Source of the DNA: Limnohabitans sp. MMS-10A-178
GTDB lineage: Bacteria > Pseudomonadota > Gammaproteobacteria > Burkholderiales > Burkholderiaceae_C
Assembly (NCBI RefSeq): GCF_003063375.1
Contig: NZ_NERY01000001.1
Location: 1,240,001 to 1,304,000, forward strand
Length of the DNA stretch: 64,000 nt
Direction: 5' to 3'
Of this stretch, positions 1 to 10,283 are shown piece by piece. How positions within the stretch are numbered: the first letter of the stretch is position 1; each line of letters begins with the position of its first letter. The notes under the pieces are model-generated. The model was given only the letters and a program-made list of their open reading frames with translations. It ran no database searches and was not told the DNA's origin. Made by a program: the position numbers and the translations under genes.

Positions 1-726
1 CTCAATGAGCGAGGTCTACAGCTTGCTTGGGCTGAATATGTGGGCGATTCGCCTGAGCGAATTACACAAGTTTTGTCCAGAGCTTTCGCCTCCGGTGATG
101 TGGTTTTTTCTTGCGGCGGCATTGGCGCCACACCAGATGATCACACTCGCCAATGTGCAGCCCAGGCATTGGGCTTGCCCTTGGTTTTGCAGGCGCAAGC
201 CAAGGCACTGATTCAAGAGCGCATGCAAGATGTAGCCAAAGAGCAGGGACTTCCTTATGAGCCTGATCGTGACGACAACGTGCACCGCCTGAACATGGGA
301 ATGTTTCCGCAGGGTGCCCAAATTATTCACAACCCTTACAACAAGATCCCGGGCTTCACATGCCAAGCCTCGGGCCACGGTATGGTGCACTTTGTACCTG
401 GCTTTCCAGTCATGGCTTGGCCCATGATGCAAGACAAGTTAGATGCCTATTGCCAGACTTGGGGCAAAGCGCCCAAGCGCATTGAAAAGTCAGTCATTGT
501 GTTTGGCGCCATGGAAGCTAGCCTGACCCCGTTGATGGAAAGCATTGAGTCTCTTCATGCGGGCATCAAAGTGTTCAGCCTACCCAGTGTCGATCACCCA
601 CAATGGGGCAAGCACATTGAACTGGGCGTCAAAGGGTCTGAGGACGATGTTGACAGGGCCTTTTTGGCCTTGAAAGAGGGACTGAAAGCTTTTTCGCTTC
701 AATTTGGCCCCGAAATGGTGCGTTAA
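1..726 (+). CDS. Molybdopterin-binding / CinA N-terminal-like (MoaB-like) protein, 5' truncated by window
   Basis: Open reading frame runs from base 1 (LNERGLQLAWAEYVGDSPERI...) through the FSCGGIGATPDDHT motif to TAA at 726. Confidence 0.8.
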   Translation, partial: LNERGLQLAWAEYVGDSPERITQVLSRAFASGDVVFSCGGIGATPDDHTRQCAAQALGLPLVLQAQAKALIQERMQDVAKEQGLPYEPDRDDNVHRLNMGMFPQGAQIIHNPYNKIPGFTCQASGHGMVHFVPGFPVMAWPMMQDKLDAYCQTWGKAPKRIEKSVIVFGAMEASLTPLMESIESLHAGIKVFSLPSVDHPQWGKHIELGVKGSEDDVDRAFLALKEGLKAFSLQFGPEMVR

Positions 727-730
727 CCTA

Positions 731-753
731 AATTGCACTACAATGGTGCAATT
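731..753. promoter_or_regulatory. Putative NtrC binding site upstream of glnA
   Basis: AATTGCAC-TACAATG-GTGCAATT, perfect 8-bp inverted repeat; core TGCAC-N7-GTGCA matches the NtrC consensus form. Confidence 0.7.
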
Positions 754-868
754 GTGTTTATTTTTGGTGCGTCATTTTGACGCCAAATATTCCCAAATTG
801 GTCCCTAGAGCTGTAGTGTCCTCAGGGCACAATAGCGCTCTTGGGTAAATTCAGCGCACTGCTTTTCT

Positions 869-884
869 TGGCACAGAAACTGCA
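869..884 (+). promoter_or_regulatory. Putative sigma54 (-24/-12) promoter of glnA
   Basis: TGGCAC-agaaa-CTGCA, close to TGGCAC-N5-TTGCA; 45 bp upstream of glnA ATG. Confidence 0.8.
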
Positions 885-928
885 TTCCCGAAGAACCAAT
901 TATCAACACCCATCCTTAGGAGAATTTG

Positions 929-2344
929 ATGGCAAAGACCGTCGCAGACGTGATGAAGATGGTGAAGGACAACGAAGTTAAGTTTGTTGACTTCCGATTC
1001 ACCGATACCCGTGGCAAAGAGCAGCACGTTTCAGTGCCTATTTCCCATTTTGACGAAGACAAGTTTACCGACGGCCACGCATTCGACGGTTCTTCTATCG
1101 CTGGTTGGAAGGGCATTGAAGCCTCTGACATGTTGTTGATGCCCGATCCCATGACGGCCAACATCGATCCCTTTTTTGAAGAAACCACTTTGATTTTGGG
1201 TTGCGACGTGTTGGAACCCGGTGATGGCAAAGCCTACGACCGCGATCCACGTTCTATCGCCAAGCGCGCAGAAGCCTACTTGAAGGCATCCGGTTTGGGC
1301 GACACAGCATTCTTCGGACCCGAGCCAGAATTCTTCTTGTTCGACGACGTTCGTTTCGGCAGCGACATGTCAGGCACCTTCTTCAAGATCGACGACTACG
1401 AAGCGCCTTGGAACACAGGTACCAAAATGGAAGGCGGCAACCGCGGTCACCGTCCTACCGTCAAAGGTGGTTACTTCCCAGTGCCTCCCGTTGACAGCAC
1501 GCAAGACATGCGCGCAGAAATGTCCTTGATTCTCGAAGGCATGGGCATTCCTGTTGAAGTGTTCCACCACGAAGTGGCTGGCGCTGGTCAAAACGAAATC
1601 GGTACACGCTTTAGCACTTTGGTGCAGCGCGCTGACTGGACTCAAACATTGAAGTATGTGGTTTGGAACGTGGCCAACGCTTACGGCAAAACCGCTACTT
1701 TCATGCCCAAGCCTTTGGTCGGTGACAACGGTTCCGGCATGCACGTGCACCAGTCCATCTGGAAAGACGGCAAGAACTTGTTCGCTGGCAACGGCTATGC
1801 AGGTTTGTCAGACTATGCTTTGTATTACATCGGCGGCATCATCAAGCACGCACGTGCATTGAACGCTATTACCAATCCCACCACCAACAGCTACAAGCGT
1901 TTGGTGCCTGGTTTTGAAGCCCCTGTGAAGTTGGCTTACTCTAGCCGCAATCGTTCTGCTTCCATCCGCATTCCACACGTTGCTTCTGACAAAGGTCGCC
2001 GCATTGAAGCGCGCTTCCCAGATCCAATGGCCAACCCCTACCTGTGCTTCTCTGCACTCATGATGGCTGGTTTGGACGGCGTGGAAAACAAGATCCATCC
2101 TGGCGAAGCTGCTACCAAAGATTTGTACCATTTGCCTCCCGAAGAAGATGCATTGGTGCCAACCGTTTGCCACAGCTTGGACCAAGCCCTCGAGTATTTG
2201 GACAAAGACCGTGCCTTCCTTACAAAAGGTGGTGTGTTCACAGACTCTATGCTCGACGCTTACATTGAATTGAAAATGGGTGAAGTCACACGCTTCCGTC
2301 AAGCAGTGCACCCCATCGAATACGAGATGTACTACTCCCTGTAA
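929..2344 (+). CDS. glnA: Type I glutamine synthetase
   Basis: [33 protein letters not shown]..., [12 protein letters not shown]..., NLYHLPPEE-type adenylylation region. Confidence 0.97.
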   Translation: MAKTVADVMKMVKDNEVKFVDFRFTDTRGKEQHVSVPISHFDEDKFTDGHAFDGSSIAGWKGIEASDMLLMPDPMTANIDPFFEETTLILGCDVLEPGDGKAYDRDPRSIAKRAEAYLKASGLGDTAFFGPEPEFFLFDDVRFGSDMSGTFFKIDDYEAPWNTGTKMEGGNRGHRPTVKGGYFPVPPVDSTQDMRAEMSLILEGMGIPVEVFHHEVAGAGQNEIGTRFSTLVQRADWTQTLKYVVWNVANAYGKTATFMPKPLVGDNGSGMHVHQSIWKDGKNLFAGNGYAGLSDYALYYIGGIIKHARALNAITNPTTNSYKRLVPGFEAPVKLAYSSRNRSASIRIPHVASDKGRRIEARFPDPMANPYLCFSALMMAGLDGVENKIHPGEAATKDLYHLPPEEDALVPTVCHSLDQALEYLDKDRAFLTKGGVFTDSMLDAYIELKMGEVTRFRQAVHPIEYEMYYSL

Positions 2345-2380
2345 TTTGCAGCGAGTTGGGGCACCTGAGCCCGACCCCCA

Positions 2381-2407
2381 AAAGGACGGCTCAGGCCGTC
2401 CTTTTTT
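2381..2407 (+). terminator. Rho-independent terminator after glnA
   Basis: GGACGGC-TCAG-GCCGTCC followed by TTTTTT. Confidence 0.85.
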
Positions 2408-2430
2408 GATTCTGGAAAGAACATCTGAAC

Positions 2431-2973
2431 ATGGCTGTAGGTTTGCAATTTCTAAAATCGACTTGGCAAGGGATGGTCATCATCATGTCTGTCACTGTCG
2501 GTTTTGCTGTGGCTCAGCAAGCTGTGTACAAGTGCGGCCAAGAAATTACCAATCAGCCAGCAGATCCCTCTCAGTGCCAAAAGCTCCTCATTTCAAGCCC
2601 TACGCAAATAGAAGGAACGCGTGTTCAGAATGGCCAGCCTGCAAAGCCATCGAGCGCCGCGCCAGTCAGTGCCGTTGAGCGGCCGGTGAACACACCCACA
2701 GCTACGCCAGAGAATGTGCAAAGAAATGCACAAGCTCGCACCATTTTGGAGGACGAGTGGCAAAAACTGAGCGATCGATACGCAGAAATGGTGCGAAATT
2801 TCAATGGTGGGCAACCAGCCTTGATGGCCGGTGAAACATTGCAACACCCTCAATACAAACGTCGAACAGCAGAGATGCAAGTTCAAATTGAGCGAATGGC
2901 GCGAGACATGTTGGCCTTGAACCGAGAGTTGGCACGTTACGCCCCCAACCCTGCCAATGTCAAAACCCAATGA
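2431..2973 (+). CDS. DUF4124-like secreted/periplasmic protein between glnA and ntrB
   Basis: N-terminal hydrophobic signal, VYKCGQEITNQP...CQKL pattern; common glnA-ntrBC neighbour. Confidence 0.65.
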   Translation: MAVGLQFLKSTWQGMVIIMSVTVGFAVAQQAVYKCGQEITNQPADPSQCQKLLISSPTQIEGTRVQNGQPAKPSSAAPVSAVERPVNTPTATPENVQRNAQARTILEDEWQKLSDRYAEMVRNFNGGQPALMAGETLQHPQYKRRTAEMQVQIERMARDMLALNRELARYAPNPANVKTQ

Positions 2974-4123
2974 AATTCAAATGACGGAACAAACATTGCA
3001 TCTCAAACAGACTTCAGAGCCTCAGGGGAGGGCGGGTGGAAGTCGTTTGAATTCGGCGGATGCTTCTGGCAATTTAAGGTATCAAGCATTTGATTGGTTG
3101 GCAACGCCAATTGCCGTTTTAGAAAGCAAGGGCAAGGTTGTCTTTGTCAATTCAGAGCTAGAGGATGTAATTGGTCAATCGCGCAGGAGCTTAGAGGGGC
3201 AGTCCTTTTTGAATTACTTTGCCGATTCGCAGCCGCTGGTTCATGCGTTGGCAGGCGCCAGAGCCAATGAATTTGCAGCGCTGCGTTACGATGCCGAATT
3301 GCTTCGCATCAAGCCTGAAGAGGTGCTGCCAGTTCATGTCATTGTGGCGCAGTCTGATCAGTCGGGCCATGTCATCATTGAGTTGTTGCCGATTCAGCAA
3401 CAAACTCGGCAGGACAGGGAAGAGCGGCTGATGGATCAGGCGCACGCCAACAAGGAGCTCATCCGAAATTTGGCGCATGAAATTAAAAACCCCTTAGGGG
3501 GCATTCGAGGTGCTGCGCAACTGCTCGAAATGGATTTGGTTTCTAAAGAGCTGACTGAATACACTCAAGTCATCATTCGCGAAGCAGATCGTTTACAAAC
3601 TTTGGTTGACAGGCTTTTGGCACCCCACCGCCGTCCTCACATGGTGGGCGATGTCAACATCCATGAAGTGTGTGAGCGAGTGCGCTCACTCATTGTGGCC
3701 GAATTTCCAAGAGGCTTGCTTGTTATCAGGGACTACGACATTTCTATCCCTGAATTCAGAGGCGACAGGGAACAACTCATACAGGCCGTATTGAACATTG
3801 CACACAACGCGGCATTGGCTTTGTCTGAGCGAGTGACCGAGGGCGACGCACAGTTGACTTTCAAGACGCGAATTACCCGACAAGTGACTTTTGGCAAGCA
3901 ACGTTATCGACTGGCATTGGAATTGCATGTCATTGACAACGGGCCTGGTGTTCCAGACTCGATCAAGGACCGAATTTTCTTCCCATTGATTTCTGGAAGG
4001 GAGGGTGGCTCTGGTTTAGGCCTCACTTTGGCGCAAACCTTTGTTCAGCAACACCACGGAATGATTGAGTGTGAGAGCGTGCCAGGCCGAACAGATTTCA
4101 AAATTTTGATTCCATTGCCCTAA
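2957..4123 (+). CDS. glnL: Nitrogen regulation sensor histidine kinase NtrB (PAS + HisKA + HATPase)
   Basis: NLAHEIKNPLGGIRGAAQLLEMD H-box, DNGPGVPDSIKDRIFFPLISGREGGSGLGL; start may be downstream. Confidence 0.93.
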   Translation: MSKPNEIQMTEQTLHLKQTSEPQGRAGGSRLNSADASGNLRYQAFDWLATPIAVLESKGKVVFVNSELEDVIGQSRRSLEGQSFLNYFADSQPLVHALAGARANEFAALRYDAELLRIKPEEVLPVHVIVAQSDQSGHVIIELLPIQQQTRQDREERLMDQAHANKELIRNLAHEIKNPLGGIRGAAQLLEMDLVSKELTEYTQVIIREADRLQTLVDRLLAPHRRPHMVGDVNIHEVCERVRSLIVAEFPRGLLVIRDYDISIPEFRGDREQLIQAVLNIAHNAALALSERVTEGDAQLTFKTRITRQVTFGKQRYRLALELHVIDNGPGVPDSIKDRIFFPLISGREGGSGLGLTLAQTFVQQHHGMIECESVPGRTDFKILIPLP

Positions 4124-4166
4124 CCTGATTGCAGGCGGTGCATTCACTTAGAGAAAGTTAAGTCAC

Positions 4167-5666
4167 ATGAAGCCTATCTGGATCGTAGACGATGACCAAT
4201 CCATCCGATTCGTCTTAGAGAAGGCACTTCTTCGCGAAGGCTTGAGTACTCGAAGTTTTACCAATCCGCGTGAAGTTCTTGTTGCTTTGGCCGCCGAGGA
4301 TGGCAGTGAAGGCCCTCAGGTTTTGGTCAGTGACATTCGGATGCCGGGTGGATCGGGTCTCGATTTGTTGACCCAAGTGAAGCAGCAATTGCCTGCTTTG
4401 CCAGTGATCATCATGACTGCATTTTCTGATTTGGACAGTGCCGTTTCTGCATTTCAAAATGGTGCATTTGAGTATCTGCCCAAGCCATTTGATTTGCCAA
4501 AAGCCATCGAACTGATTCGACGCGCGCTTGAGGAAAGTCAGCGTGAGGAAGTGGCCGAGGAGCTCATGGCGGATACGCCAGAGATGCTTGGCCAAGCGCC
4601 CGCCATGCAGGATGTTTTCAGAGCCATTGGCCGGCTGTCACAAAGCAATGTGACGGTCATGATCACGGGTGAGTCTGGGTCGGGCAAAGAACTTGTTGCA
4701 CGCGCCTTGCACAAACATTCTCCAAGAGCAAGTGGCCCTTTCGTTGCAATCAATACAGCTGCCATTCCCAAAGACTTGTTGGAGAGCGAGCTCTTTGGAC
4801 ATGAGCGCGGTGCTTTCACTGGTGCGCAAACCTCTCGCCGTGGCAGGTTTGAACAAGCAGAAGGCGGGACTCTGTTTTTAGATGAAATTGGTGACATGCC
4901 ATTTGATCTTCAGACGCGCTTGTTGCGCGTCTTGTCAGATGGTCACTTTTACAGAGTGGGCGGCCACAGTGCAGTCAAGGCCAACGTTCGAGTCATTGCT
5001 GCGACCCATCAAGATTTGGAACAACGCGTCAAGGAAGGTGTTTTCCGTGAGGACTTGTTCCACCGCTTGAATGTGATTCGTTTGCGCCTACCTGCTTTGC
5101 GTGAGCGCAAAGAGGATGTTCAGGTTTTGACGAAGCATTTCTTGTTGCAAAGTGCTCAGCAACTGGGTGTAGAGCCCAAGCGCATTTCAGACCAAGCTCT
5201 TGAAATTTTGAGCCAATTTCATTTCCCAGGCAATGTTCGCCAATTGGAGAATATCTGCCATTGGCTTACCGTCATGGCACCTGCGCAAATGATTGAAGCC
5301 AAAGATTTGCCACCAGAAGTGTTGTTGCCGGTGAGCTCAAATCTGCCTTTGAATACCCAGCCGATTGGTGTGATTCAAGAGGCAATGCCGCAAGGGGGAG
5401 CGTTTGCCAATCCTTCATCAGGCAACACGCTGGTTAACTTGGGCGCGCATGCAGGTTGGGAAAGTGCATTGGAGGTGGAAGCTCTCCAACTTTTAGGAAC
5501 CGACAGACAGGATGTGTGGGATGTCTTAACAAGGCGCTTTGAGTCATTGCTCATTCAAGCAGCTCTTGCCACTACGCGCGGACGGCGAATTGAAGCTGCC
5601 GTGAAGCTGGGAATTGGCCGAAACACCATCACCCGAAAAATTCAAGAACTTCACATCGAAGGCTAA
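4167..5666 (+). CDS. glnG: Nitrogen regulation response regulator NtrC
   Basis: Receiver domain (IWIVDDDQSIRF), GESGSGKELVARALH, GAFTGA sigma54-interaction motif, C-terminal HTH. Confidence 0.96.
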   Translation: MKPIWIVDDDQSIRFVLEKALLREGLSTRSFTNPREVLVALAAEDGSEGPQVLVSDIRMPGGSGLDLLTQVKQQLPALPVIIMTAFSDLDSAVSAFQNGAFEYLPKPFDLPKAIELIRRALEESQREEVAEELMADTPEMLGQAPAMQDVFRAIGRLSQSNVTVMITGESGSGKELVARALHKHSPRASGPFVAINTAAIPKDLLESELFGHERGAFTGAQTSRRGRFEQAEGGTLFLDEIGDMPFDLQTRLLRVLSDGHFYRVGGHSAVKANVRVIAATHQDLEQRVKEGVFREDLFHRLNVIRLRLPALRERKEDVQVLTKHFLLQSAQQLGVEPKRISDQALEILSQFHFPGNVRQLENICHWLTVMAPAQMIEAKDLPPEVLLPVSSNLPLNTQPIGVIQEAMPQGGAFANPSSGNTLVNLGAHAGWESALEVEALQLLGTDRQDVWDVLTRRFESLLIQAALATTRGRRIEAAVKLGIGRNTITRKIQELHIEG

Positions 5667-5685
5667 AACGTCTTGAAATCAAAAG

Positions 5686-5714
5686 GCCTCCAATTTGAAT
5701 TGGAGGCTTTTTTT
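5686..5714. terminator. Terminator between convergent ntrC and lipoprotein gene
   Basis: GCCTCCAATT-TG-AATTGGAGGC then TTTTTTT. Confidence 0.85.
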
Positions 5715-5734
5715 GTGTCTTACTTTTTTGTGAT

Positions 5735-6997
5735 TTATTTGGAGTTCAATAGATTGCCTAAGTTGTCAGCCACAAGCAGTCGACCTTCTGCTCGCAAAAC
5801 GGTGCGAAGCTCTGTTTTGGTCTTGCTATCTCGCAGCGTCCATGCAATGCCATCGCTGCTTGTCAGGATGGTGCCATTGGCACCAACGGCAACGAACTGA
5901 TTCTCCGATGAAAGATGGTTCAAATGGGCTGTTGTGTTGGCACTTCTGGGTGTCCAAGTGATGGCATCAGAACTGCTCAAAACTGTGCCATTGGTGCCAA
6001 CTGCCAAGTAGGTGAAAGAAGTGGTGTTGTTGACGGTTATCAGCAAGGCACCAGCCGCTTTTAAATCAGCTGATGTATTGGACGTTTGAGCAGTCCAGAC
6101 AGCGCCATCAGTGCTGGTCAAAATACTGCCATTTGCACCGACAGCAATCCATGTGCCCGAAACTGTGGCTGAGACGCCATACAAATGGGCCGTGGTGGGT
6201 ACGGTGGTTGCGGCCGTCCATGCAATGCCGTCTTTGCTGGTAATGATGGTGCCGTTGTTGCCTACAGCAACGGCCAAACTGCCATTGGTTTCAATGGCAT
6301 TCAGATTTTGAACCGTGCCGCTGGTGGCTCGGTTCCAAGTCTGGGTATCTGAGCTGTAAATGATTTGGCCAGCATCGCCTGCAGCCATGAACTTGGAAAA
6401 AGAAAAAGTGGCACCGTTGAGGTTGGTGGTCAAGACTGGCGTGATGGCTGTCCATGTGTCAGTGGTGCTGGCCTTGAACATCCGACCACCGTTGCCAACG
6501 GCCAAATAAGTCGATAGGCTGGTATTGGTTGCAGTGTCGATGTAGCGGCCAAAACTCAAGCCTGTGTGGTTGCCTGTGTTGACATTGACACCGCTAGTCC
6601 ATTCAATGCCCGCCAAACGAGGCGTGGCTGTAACAGTAGGGGTGGCATCACCGCCTGGGCCTTTGTTGAATCGGCCAGTGAGGAAAAAGGAGTAGGGCGT
6701 GCCATTGACCAAACCGGTTATGACAAAAGGAGACTTCACATTCAAACGGTACGAGGAGCCCGTCGAAGTTAGCCAGTTGCTCAAATTCAATGTTGGTTTG
6801 TCTTGGGCAGAAAAAATCCAATAGTCGACGCCGGGTGTTTCTGTCCAACTCAGGGTGACCTGATTTTCGCCTGCAACGACACTGAGGCCTCCCACTGGCG
6901 GCGGAGGCGCGGAGGATGATTCACCACCACCACAAGCCAGCAAAATCATGGCGGAAGCCAAGGCCAGTAGAGAAACGCGAATTGAATGCAAAGACAT
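5735..6997 (-). CDS. Lipoprotein with FN3-like domain and repeated beta-propeller (Ycf48/BNR-like) units
   Basis: Lipobox LLACGGG; repeated xAVGxNGTI(I/L)TSxDGxxWT units. Confidence 0.75.
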   Translation of the reverse strand: MSLHSIRVSLLALASAMILLACGGGESSSAPPPPVGGLSVVAGENQVTLSWTETPGVDYWIFSAQDKPTLNLSNWLTSTGSSYRLNVKSPFVITGLVNGTPYSFFLTGRFNKGPGGDATPTVTATPRLAGIEWTSGVNVNTGNHTGLSFGRYIDTATNTSLSTYLAVGNGGRMFKASTTDTWTAITPVLTTNLNGATFSFSKFMAAGDAGQIIYSSDTQTWNRATSGTVQNLNAIETNGSLAVAVGNNGTIITSKDGIAWTAATTVPTTAHLYGVSATVSGTWIAVGANGSILTSTDGAVWTAQTSNTSADLKAAGALLITVNNTTSFTYLAVGTNGTVLSSSDAITWTPRSANTTAHLNHLSSENQFVAVGANGTILTSSDGIAWTLRDSKTKTELRTVLRAEGRLLVADNLGNLLNSK

Positions 6998-7112
6998 GAA
7001 TATTTCCTGTGCGGAACCGTTGAGACCCCAAATTCTAAGTGAGCATACGAGGTTTGGTTGCGTAGCGCCTAGAATGGCTCAGTGAAAATTGTCTAATGTT
7101 TGAAAGATCTCT

Positions 7113-7502
7113 ATGAATTTGGTCATTGCATCCCTTTTATTGACTGGCGCCATGCCTTGGATTTGTGCGGGCATTGCCAAGGCTGGCCAAAAGAACTACG
7201 ACAACCACAACCCTCGCGAATGGTTGGCCAAGCAGACGGGTTATCGGGCACGAGCCAATGCGGCTCAAGGCAATTGCTTTGAAGCCTTCCCCATTTATGC
7301 AGTGGGTGTTTTATTGGCTTTTTACACCGAGGTGCCACAAGACGAAATTGACTTGTATGCAAGCCTGTTTGTGGCAGCCCGAGTGGCCTATGTCGCTTTG
7401 TACATCAGCGATCAAGACAAGTTGCGTTCACTGGCTTGGCTTGTGGGAGTGATTTGCACGGTGGGTTTGTACATTGCCAGCATGGGCAGCATGGCAAGCT
7501 AA
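7113..7502 (+). CDS. MAPEG family membrane protein
   Basis: Four hydrophobic segments, ARANAAQGNCFEAFPIYAVGVLLA. Confidence 0.8.
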   Translation: MNLVIASLLLTGAMPWICAGIAKAGQKNYDNHNPREWLAKQTGYRARANAAQGNCFEAFPIYAVGVLLAFYTEVPQDEIDLYASLFVAARVAYVALYISDQDKLRSLAWLVGVICTVGLYIASMGSMAS

Positions 7503-7537
7503 GTCAGCATTGCAAGCTGATACAGGTGCAAGTCAGC

Positions 7538-9373
7538 TCACTTGCTCCAAGTGTCTTTCAAGCCTGTACACCGATTGAAAACGGGCTTGTCACAAGAGTA
7601 ATCTGAGCGGTCGGCTACAAAGTAACCATGCCGCTCAAATTGAAACTTAGCGTCTGGTGAGCTGTTGGCCAACGCGGGCTCTACATAAGCTTGAATTACT
7701 TTCAGGCTGTCTGGGTTGAGGCAGCTCAAAAAGTCTTTACCGCCCGAATCGGGATTAGCTTCATTGAACAAGCGGTCGTATAAACGGACCTCGGCTGCAA
7801 CGGCATCGGCTTGGGCCACCCATGTCATGACCCCTTTGACCTTCACGCTGTCAGAGCCAGGTGTGCCGCTTTTGGTATCGGGAATGAGTTGCGCCAGAAC
7901 TTCTGTCACATGTCCATTGGAATCTTTGTTGGCCCCTGTGCATTCAATGACGTAGCCATATTTCAGGCGTACTTTGTTGCCGGGAAACAATCGGAAGAAG
8001 CCTTTCGGCGGCGTTTCTTCATAGTCGGAGCGCTCAATCCAAAGTGATTTTCCAAATTTGAAATGGCGCTGCCCCAACTCGGGGTGGTGCGGGTGAACTG
8101 GGGCGTGGCAATCGTCAAGTGTGCCGGTTCCCATCAATTCATCCCAGTTTGAGATGGTGAGTTGAACAGGGTCGAGGACTGCCATGGCGCGAACTGCTTT
8201 GGGGTCTAGGTCGTCGCGCAAGCAGCCTTCAAGGGTGCTGTAGTCAATCCATGAATCACTTTTTGTCACGCCAATGCGGTCTGCAAAAAGCTGTAGGCTC
8301 TCGGGGGTGTAACCGCGGCGGCGCAAACCCACAATGGTGGGCATACGGGGATCGTCCCAACCACTCACTTTGCCTTCATTGACCAGTTGAGCCAACTTGC
8401 GTTTGCTGGTGACCACGTAGGTAAGGTTCAGGCGTGCAAATTCATACTGCTTAGGGCTTGGGAGGGCCAACAATGCGGGCTGCAAAGAACCGTCTGTGAG
8501 CGTGTGCGTTTCGCACAAGCGGGCCATGAGCCAATCGTAAAAGGGACGCTGGTCTTCAAATTCAAGTGTACAAATGCTGTGCGTAATTTGCTCGAGGGCA
8601 TCTTCAATGGGATGCGCAAAGGTGTACATGGGGTAGATGCACCAAGCATCACCCGTGTTGTGATGGGTGGCTCTTCGAATGCGGTAGATGGCCGGGTCGC
8701 GCATGTTGATATTGGGCGAAGCCATGTCAATTTTGGCGCGCAACACCGCAGCACCATCGGCCAGTTTGCCATCTCGCATCTCGCGAAAGCGGCTTAGATT
8801 TTCTGCAGTTGTGCGTGCGCGAAACGGACTGTCTTTGCCAGGCGTATTGAAATCGCCTCTGTGAATGCGCATCTCTTCTGCCGACTGTTCGTCAACGTAG
8901 GCCAAACCAGCTTGTATCAAAAACTCTGCTGCTCGGTACATGAAATCGAAGTAGTCGCTGGCTTGATAGAGGTGGGAGGTGCCATGTGCATCCCAATTGA
9001 AGCCTAGCCATTTCACGGCATCCAAAATGGAATTGACGTATTCGGTGTCTTCTTTTTCGGGGTTGGTGTCGTCAAAACGCATGTGACACACGCCGCCATA
9101 GTCGCGTGCCAAGCCAAAGTTCAAGCAAATGCTTTTTGCGTGGCCAACGTGCAAATAGCCGTTGGGCTCAGGGGGAAATCGAGTGCGAATTTTGGCGGGA
9201 TCGGGGTTGCCGCTGGCATGGTGTGCTGCATCGCCTGGCGTACCGGCCCACTTGCGTTGACCGTAGGTGCCATGAGCCAAGTCGGATTCGATGATTTGGC
9301 GTAAAAAATTGCTGACCTTTGGAGGATCTTCGGGAGTGCCCATGGAATTGGCTTTGACGTTGGCTGTGCTCAT
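7538..9373 (-). CDS. glnS: Glutaminyl-tRNA synthetase
   Basis: RTRFPPEPNGYLHVGHAKSICLNFG, VTSKRKL (KMSKS-like), DDPRMPTIVGLRRRG. Confidence 0.96.
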   Translation of the reverse strand: MSTANVKANSMGTPEDPPKVSNFLRQIIESDLAHGTYGQRKWAGTPGDAAHHASGNPDPAKIRTRFPPEPNGYLHVGHAKSICLNFGLARDYGGVCHMRFDDTNPEKEDTEYVNSILDAVKWLGFNWDAHGTSHLYQASDYFDFMYRAAEFLIQAGLAYVDEQSAEEMRIHRGDFNTPGKDSPFRARTTAENLSRFREMRDGKLADGAAVLRAKIDMASPNINMRDPAIYRIRRATHHNTGDAWCIYPMYTFAHPIEDALEQITHSICTLEFEDQRPFYDWLMARLCETHTLTDGSLQPALLALPSPKQYEFARLNLTYVVTSKRKLAQLVNEGKVSGWDDPRMPTIVGLRRRGYTPESLQLFADRIGVTKSDSWIDYSTLEGCLRDDLDPKAVRAMAVLDPVQLTISNWDELMGTGTLDDCHAPVHPHHPELGQRHFKFGKSLWIERSDYEETPPKGFFRLFPGNKVRLKYGYVIECTGANKDSNGHVTEVLAQLIPDTKSGTPGSDSVKVKGVMTWVAQADAVAAEVRLYDRLFNEANPDSGGKDFLSCLNPDSLKVIQAYVEPALANSSPDAKFQFERHGYFVADRSDYSCDKPVFNRCTGLKDTWSK

Positions 9374-9429
9374 GGCCAGATTTTAGGGCCAATCACAAGC
9401 GATAATCGGGTGTTCTTCAAGGAGTCTCG

Positions 9430-10254
9430 GTGGATTTAACGTTGTTAGCCAAAGCCGCTGTCATGGGTGTGGTGGAGGGCTTGACCGAATTTTTACCCAT
9501 CTCGTCAACAGGCCATCTCATTTTGGCGGGGGCCTTGCTTGGTTTTGACGACGCCAAGGCCAAAGTCTTTGACATCGCCATTCAAACCGGCGCTATTTTT
9601 GCCGTCATTTTGGTGTACTGGGAAAAAATCTACGCCACCGTCAAAGCCTTTCCTTACCAAGCGGAAGCTCAGCGTTTTGTGCTGAATGTTTTCATTGGAT
9701 TCTTTCCCGCCGTGATTTTGGGATTGTTGTTTGGCAAGTTCATTAAAGAAAACTTGTTCAATCCTTGGGTGGTGGCCACCACGTTCATTGTGGGCGGCTT
9801 CATTATTTTGTGGGCCGAGAGAAGGCCGCCTTCCACCATTCGAATTCGCGCCGTGGAGGACATGCGCGGACGCGATGCATTGATGGTGGGATTGGTGCAG
9901 TGCTTGGCCATGATCCCTGGCACAAGCCGAAGCGGTGCCACCATCATTGGTGGAATGCTGCTCGGCTTGTCGCGCAAAGCAGCCACTGATTTTTCCTTTT
10001 TCTTGGCCATTCCAACGCTGATTGGCGCAGGTGCCTACAGTCTTTACAAAGAGCGTGCTCTTTTGTCGGTTGAAGATGTGCCCATGTTTGCCACAGGCTT
10101 GATCGTTTCCTTCATCAGTGCTTGGATTTGTGTGCGCTGGCTTCTGAAGTACATTGCCAGCCACAGCTTTGAAATTTTTGCTTGGTACCGAATCGCTTTT
10201 GGACTGGTTGTGTTGTTCACTGCCTGGACTGGCTTGGTTTCTTGGGCACCCTGA
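9430..10254 (+). CDS. uppP: Undecaprenyl-diphosphatase (GTG start)
   Basis: [30 protein letters not shown]. Confidence 0.95.
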   Translation: MDLTLLAKAAVMGVVEGLTEFLPISSTGHLILAGALLGFDDAKAKVFDIAIQTGAIFAVILVYWEKIYATVKAFPYQAEAQRFVLNVFIGFFPAVILGLLFGKFIKENLFNPWVVATTFIVGGFIILWAERRPPSTIRIRAVEDMRGRDALMVGLVQCLAMIPGTSRSGATIIGGMLLGLSRKAATDFSFFLAIPTLIGAGAYSLYKERALLSVEDVPMFATGLIVSFISAWICVRWLLKYIASHSFEIFAWYRIAFGLVVLFTAWTGLVSWAP

Positions 10255-10283
10255 ATGGCCGGCCTTGCTAAATTGCTAAATTG

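Noticed and set aside
764-787. Second dyad TTTGGTGCGTCATTTTGACGCCAAA upstream of glnA considered as another NtrC site
   Set aside because: Does not match the GCAC-N7-GTGC form; may be a weak terminator hairpin of the upstream gene, not claimed.
9225-9300. Extra segment in GlnRS (HGTYGQRKWAGTPGDAAHHASGNPDPAK) before the HIGH motif
   Set aside because: Unusual relative to E. coli GlnRS, but I recall similar insertions in Comamonadaceae GlnRS; probably lineage-typical, not novel.
9505-10164. 219-aa minus-strand ORF antisense to uppP
   Set aside because: Frame lies fully within a confidently identified uppP gene; composition (His/Gln/Asn-rich, no domain) is typical of an antisense shadow ORF.
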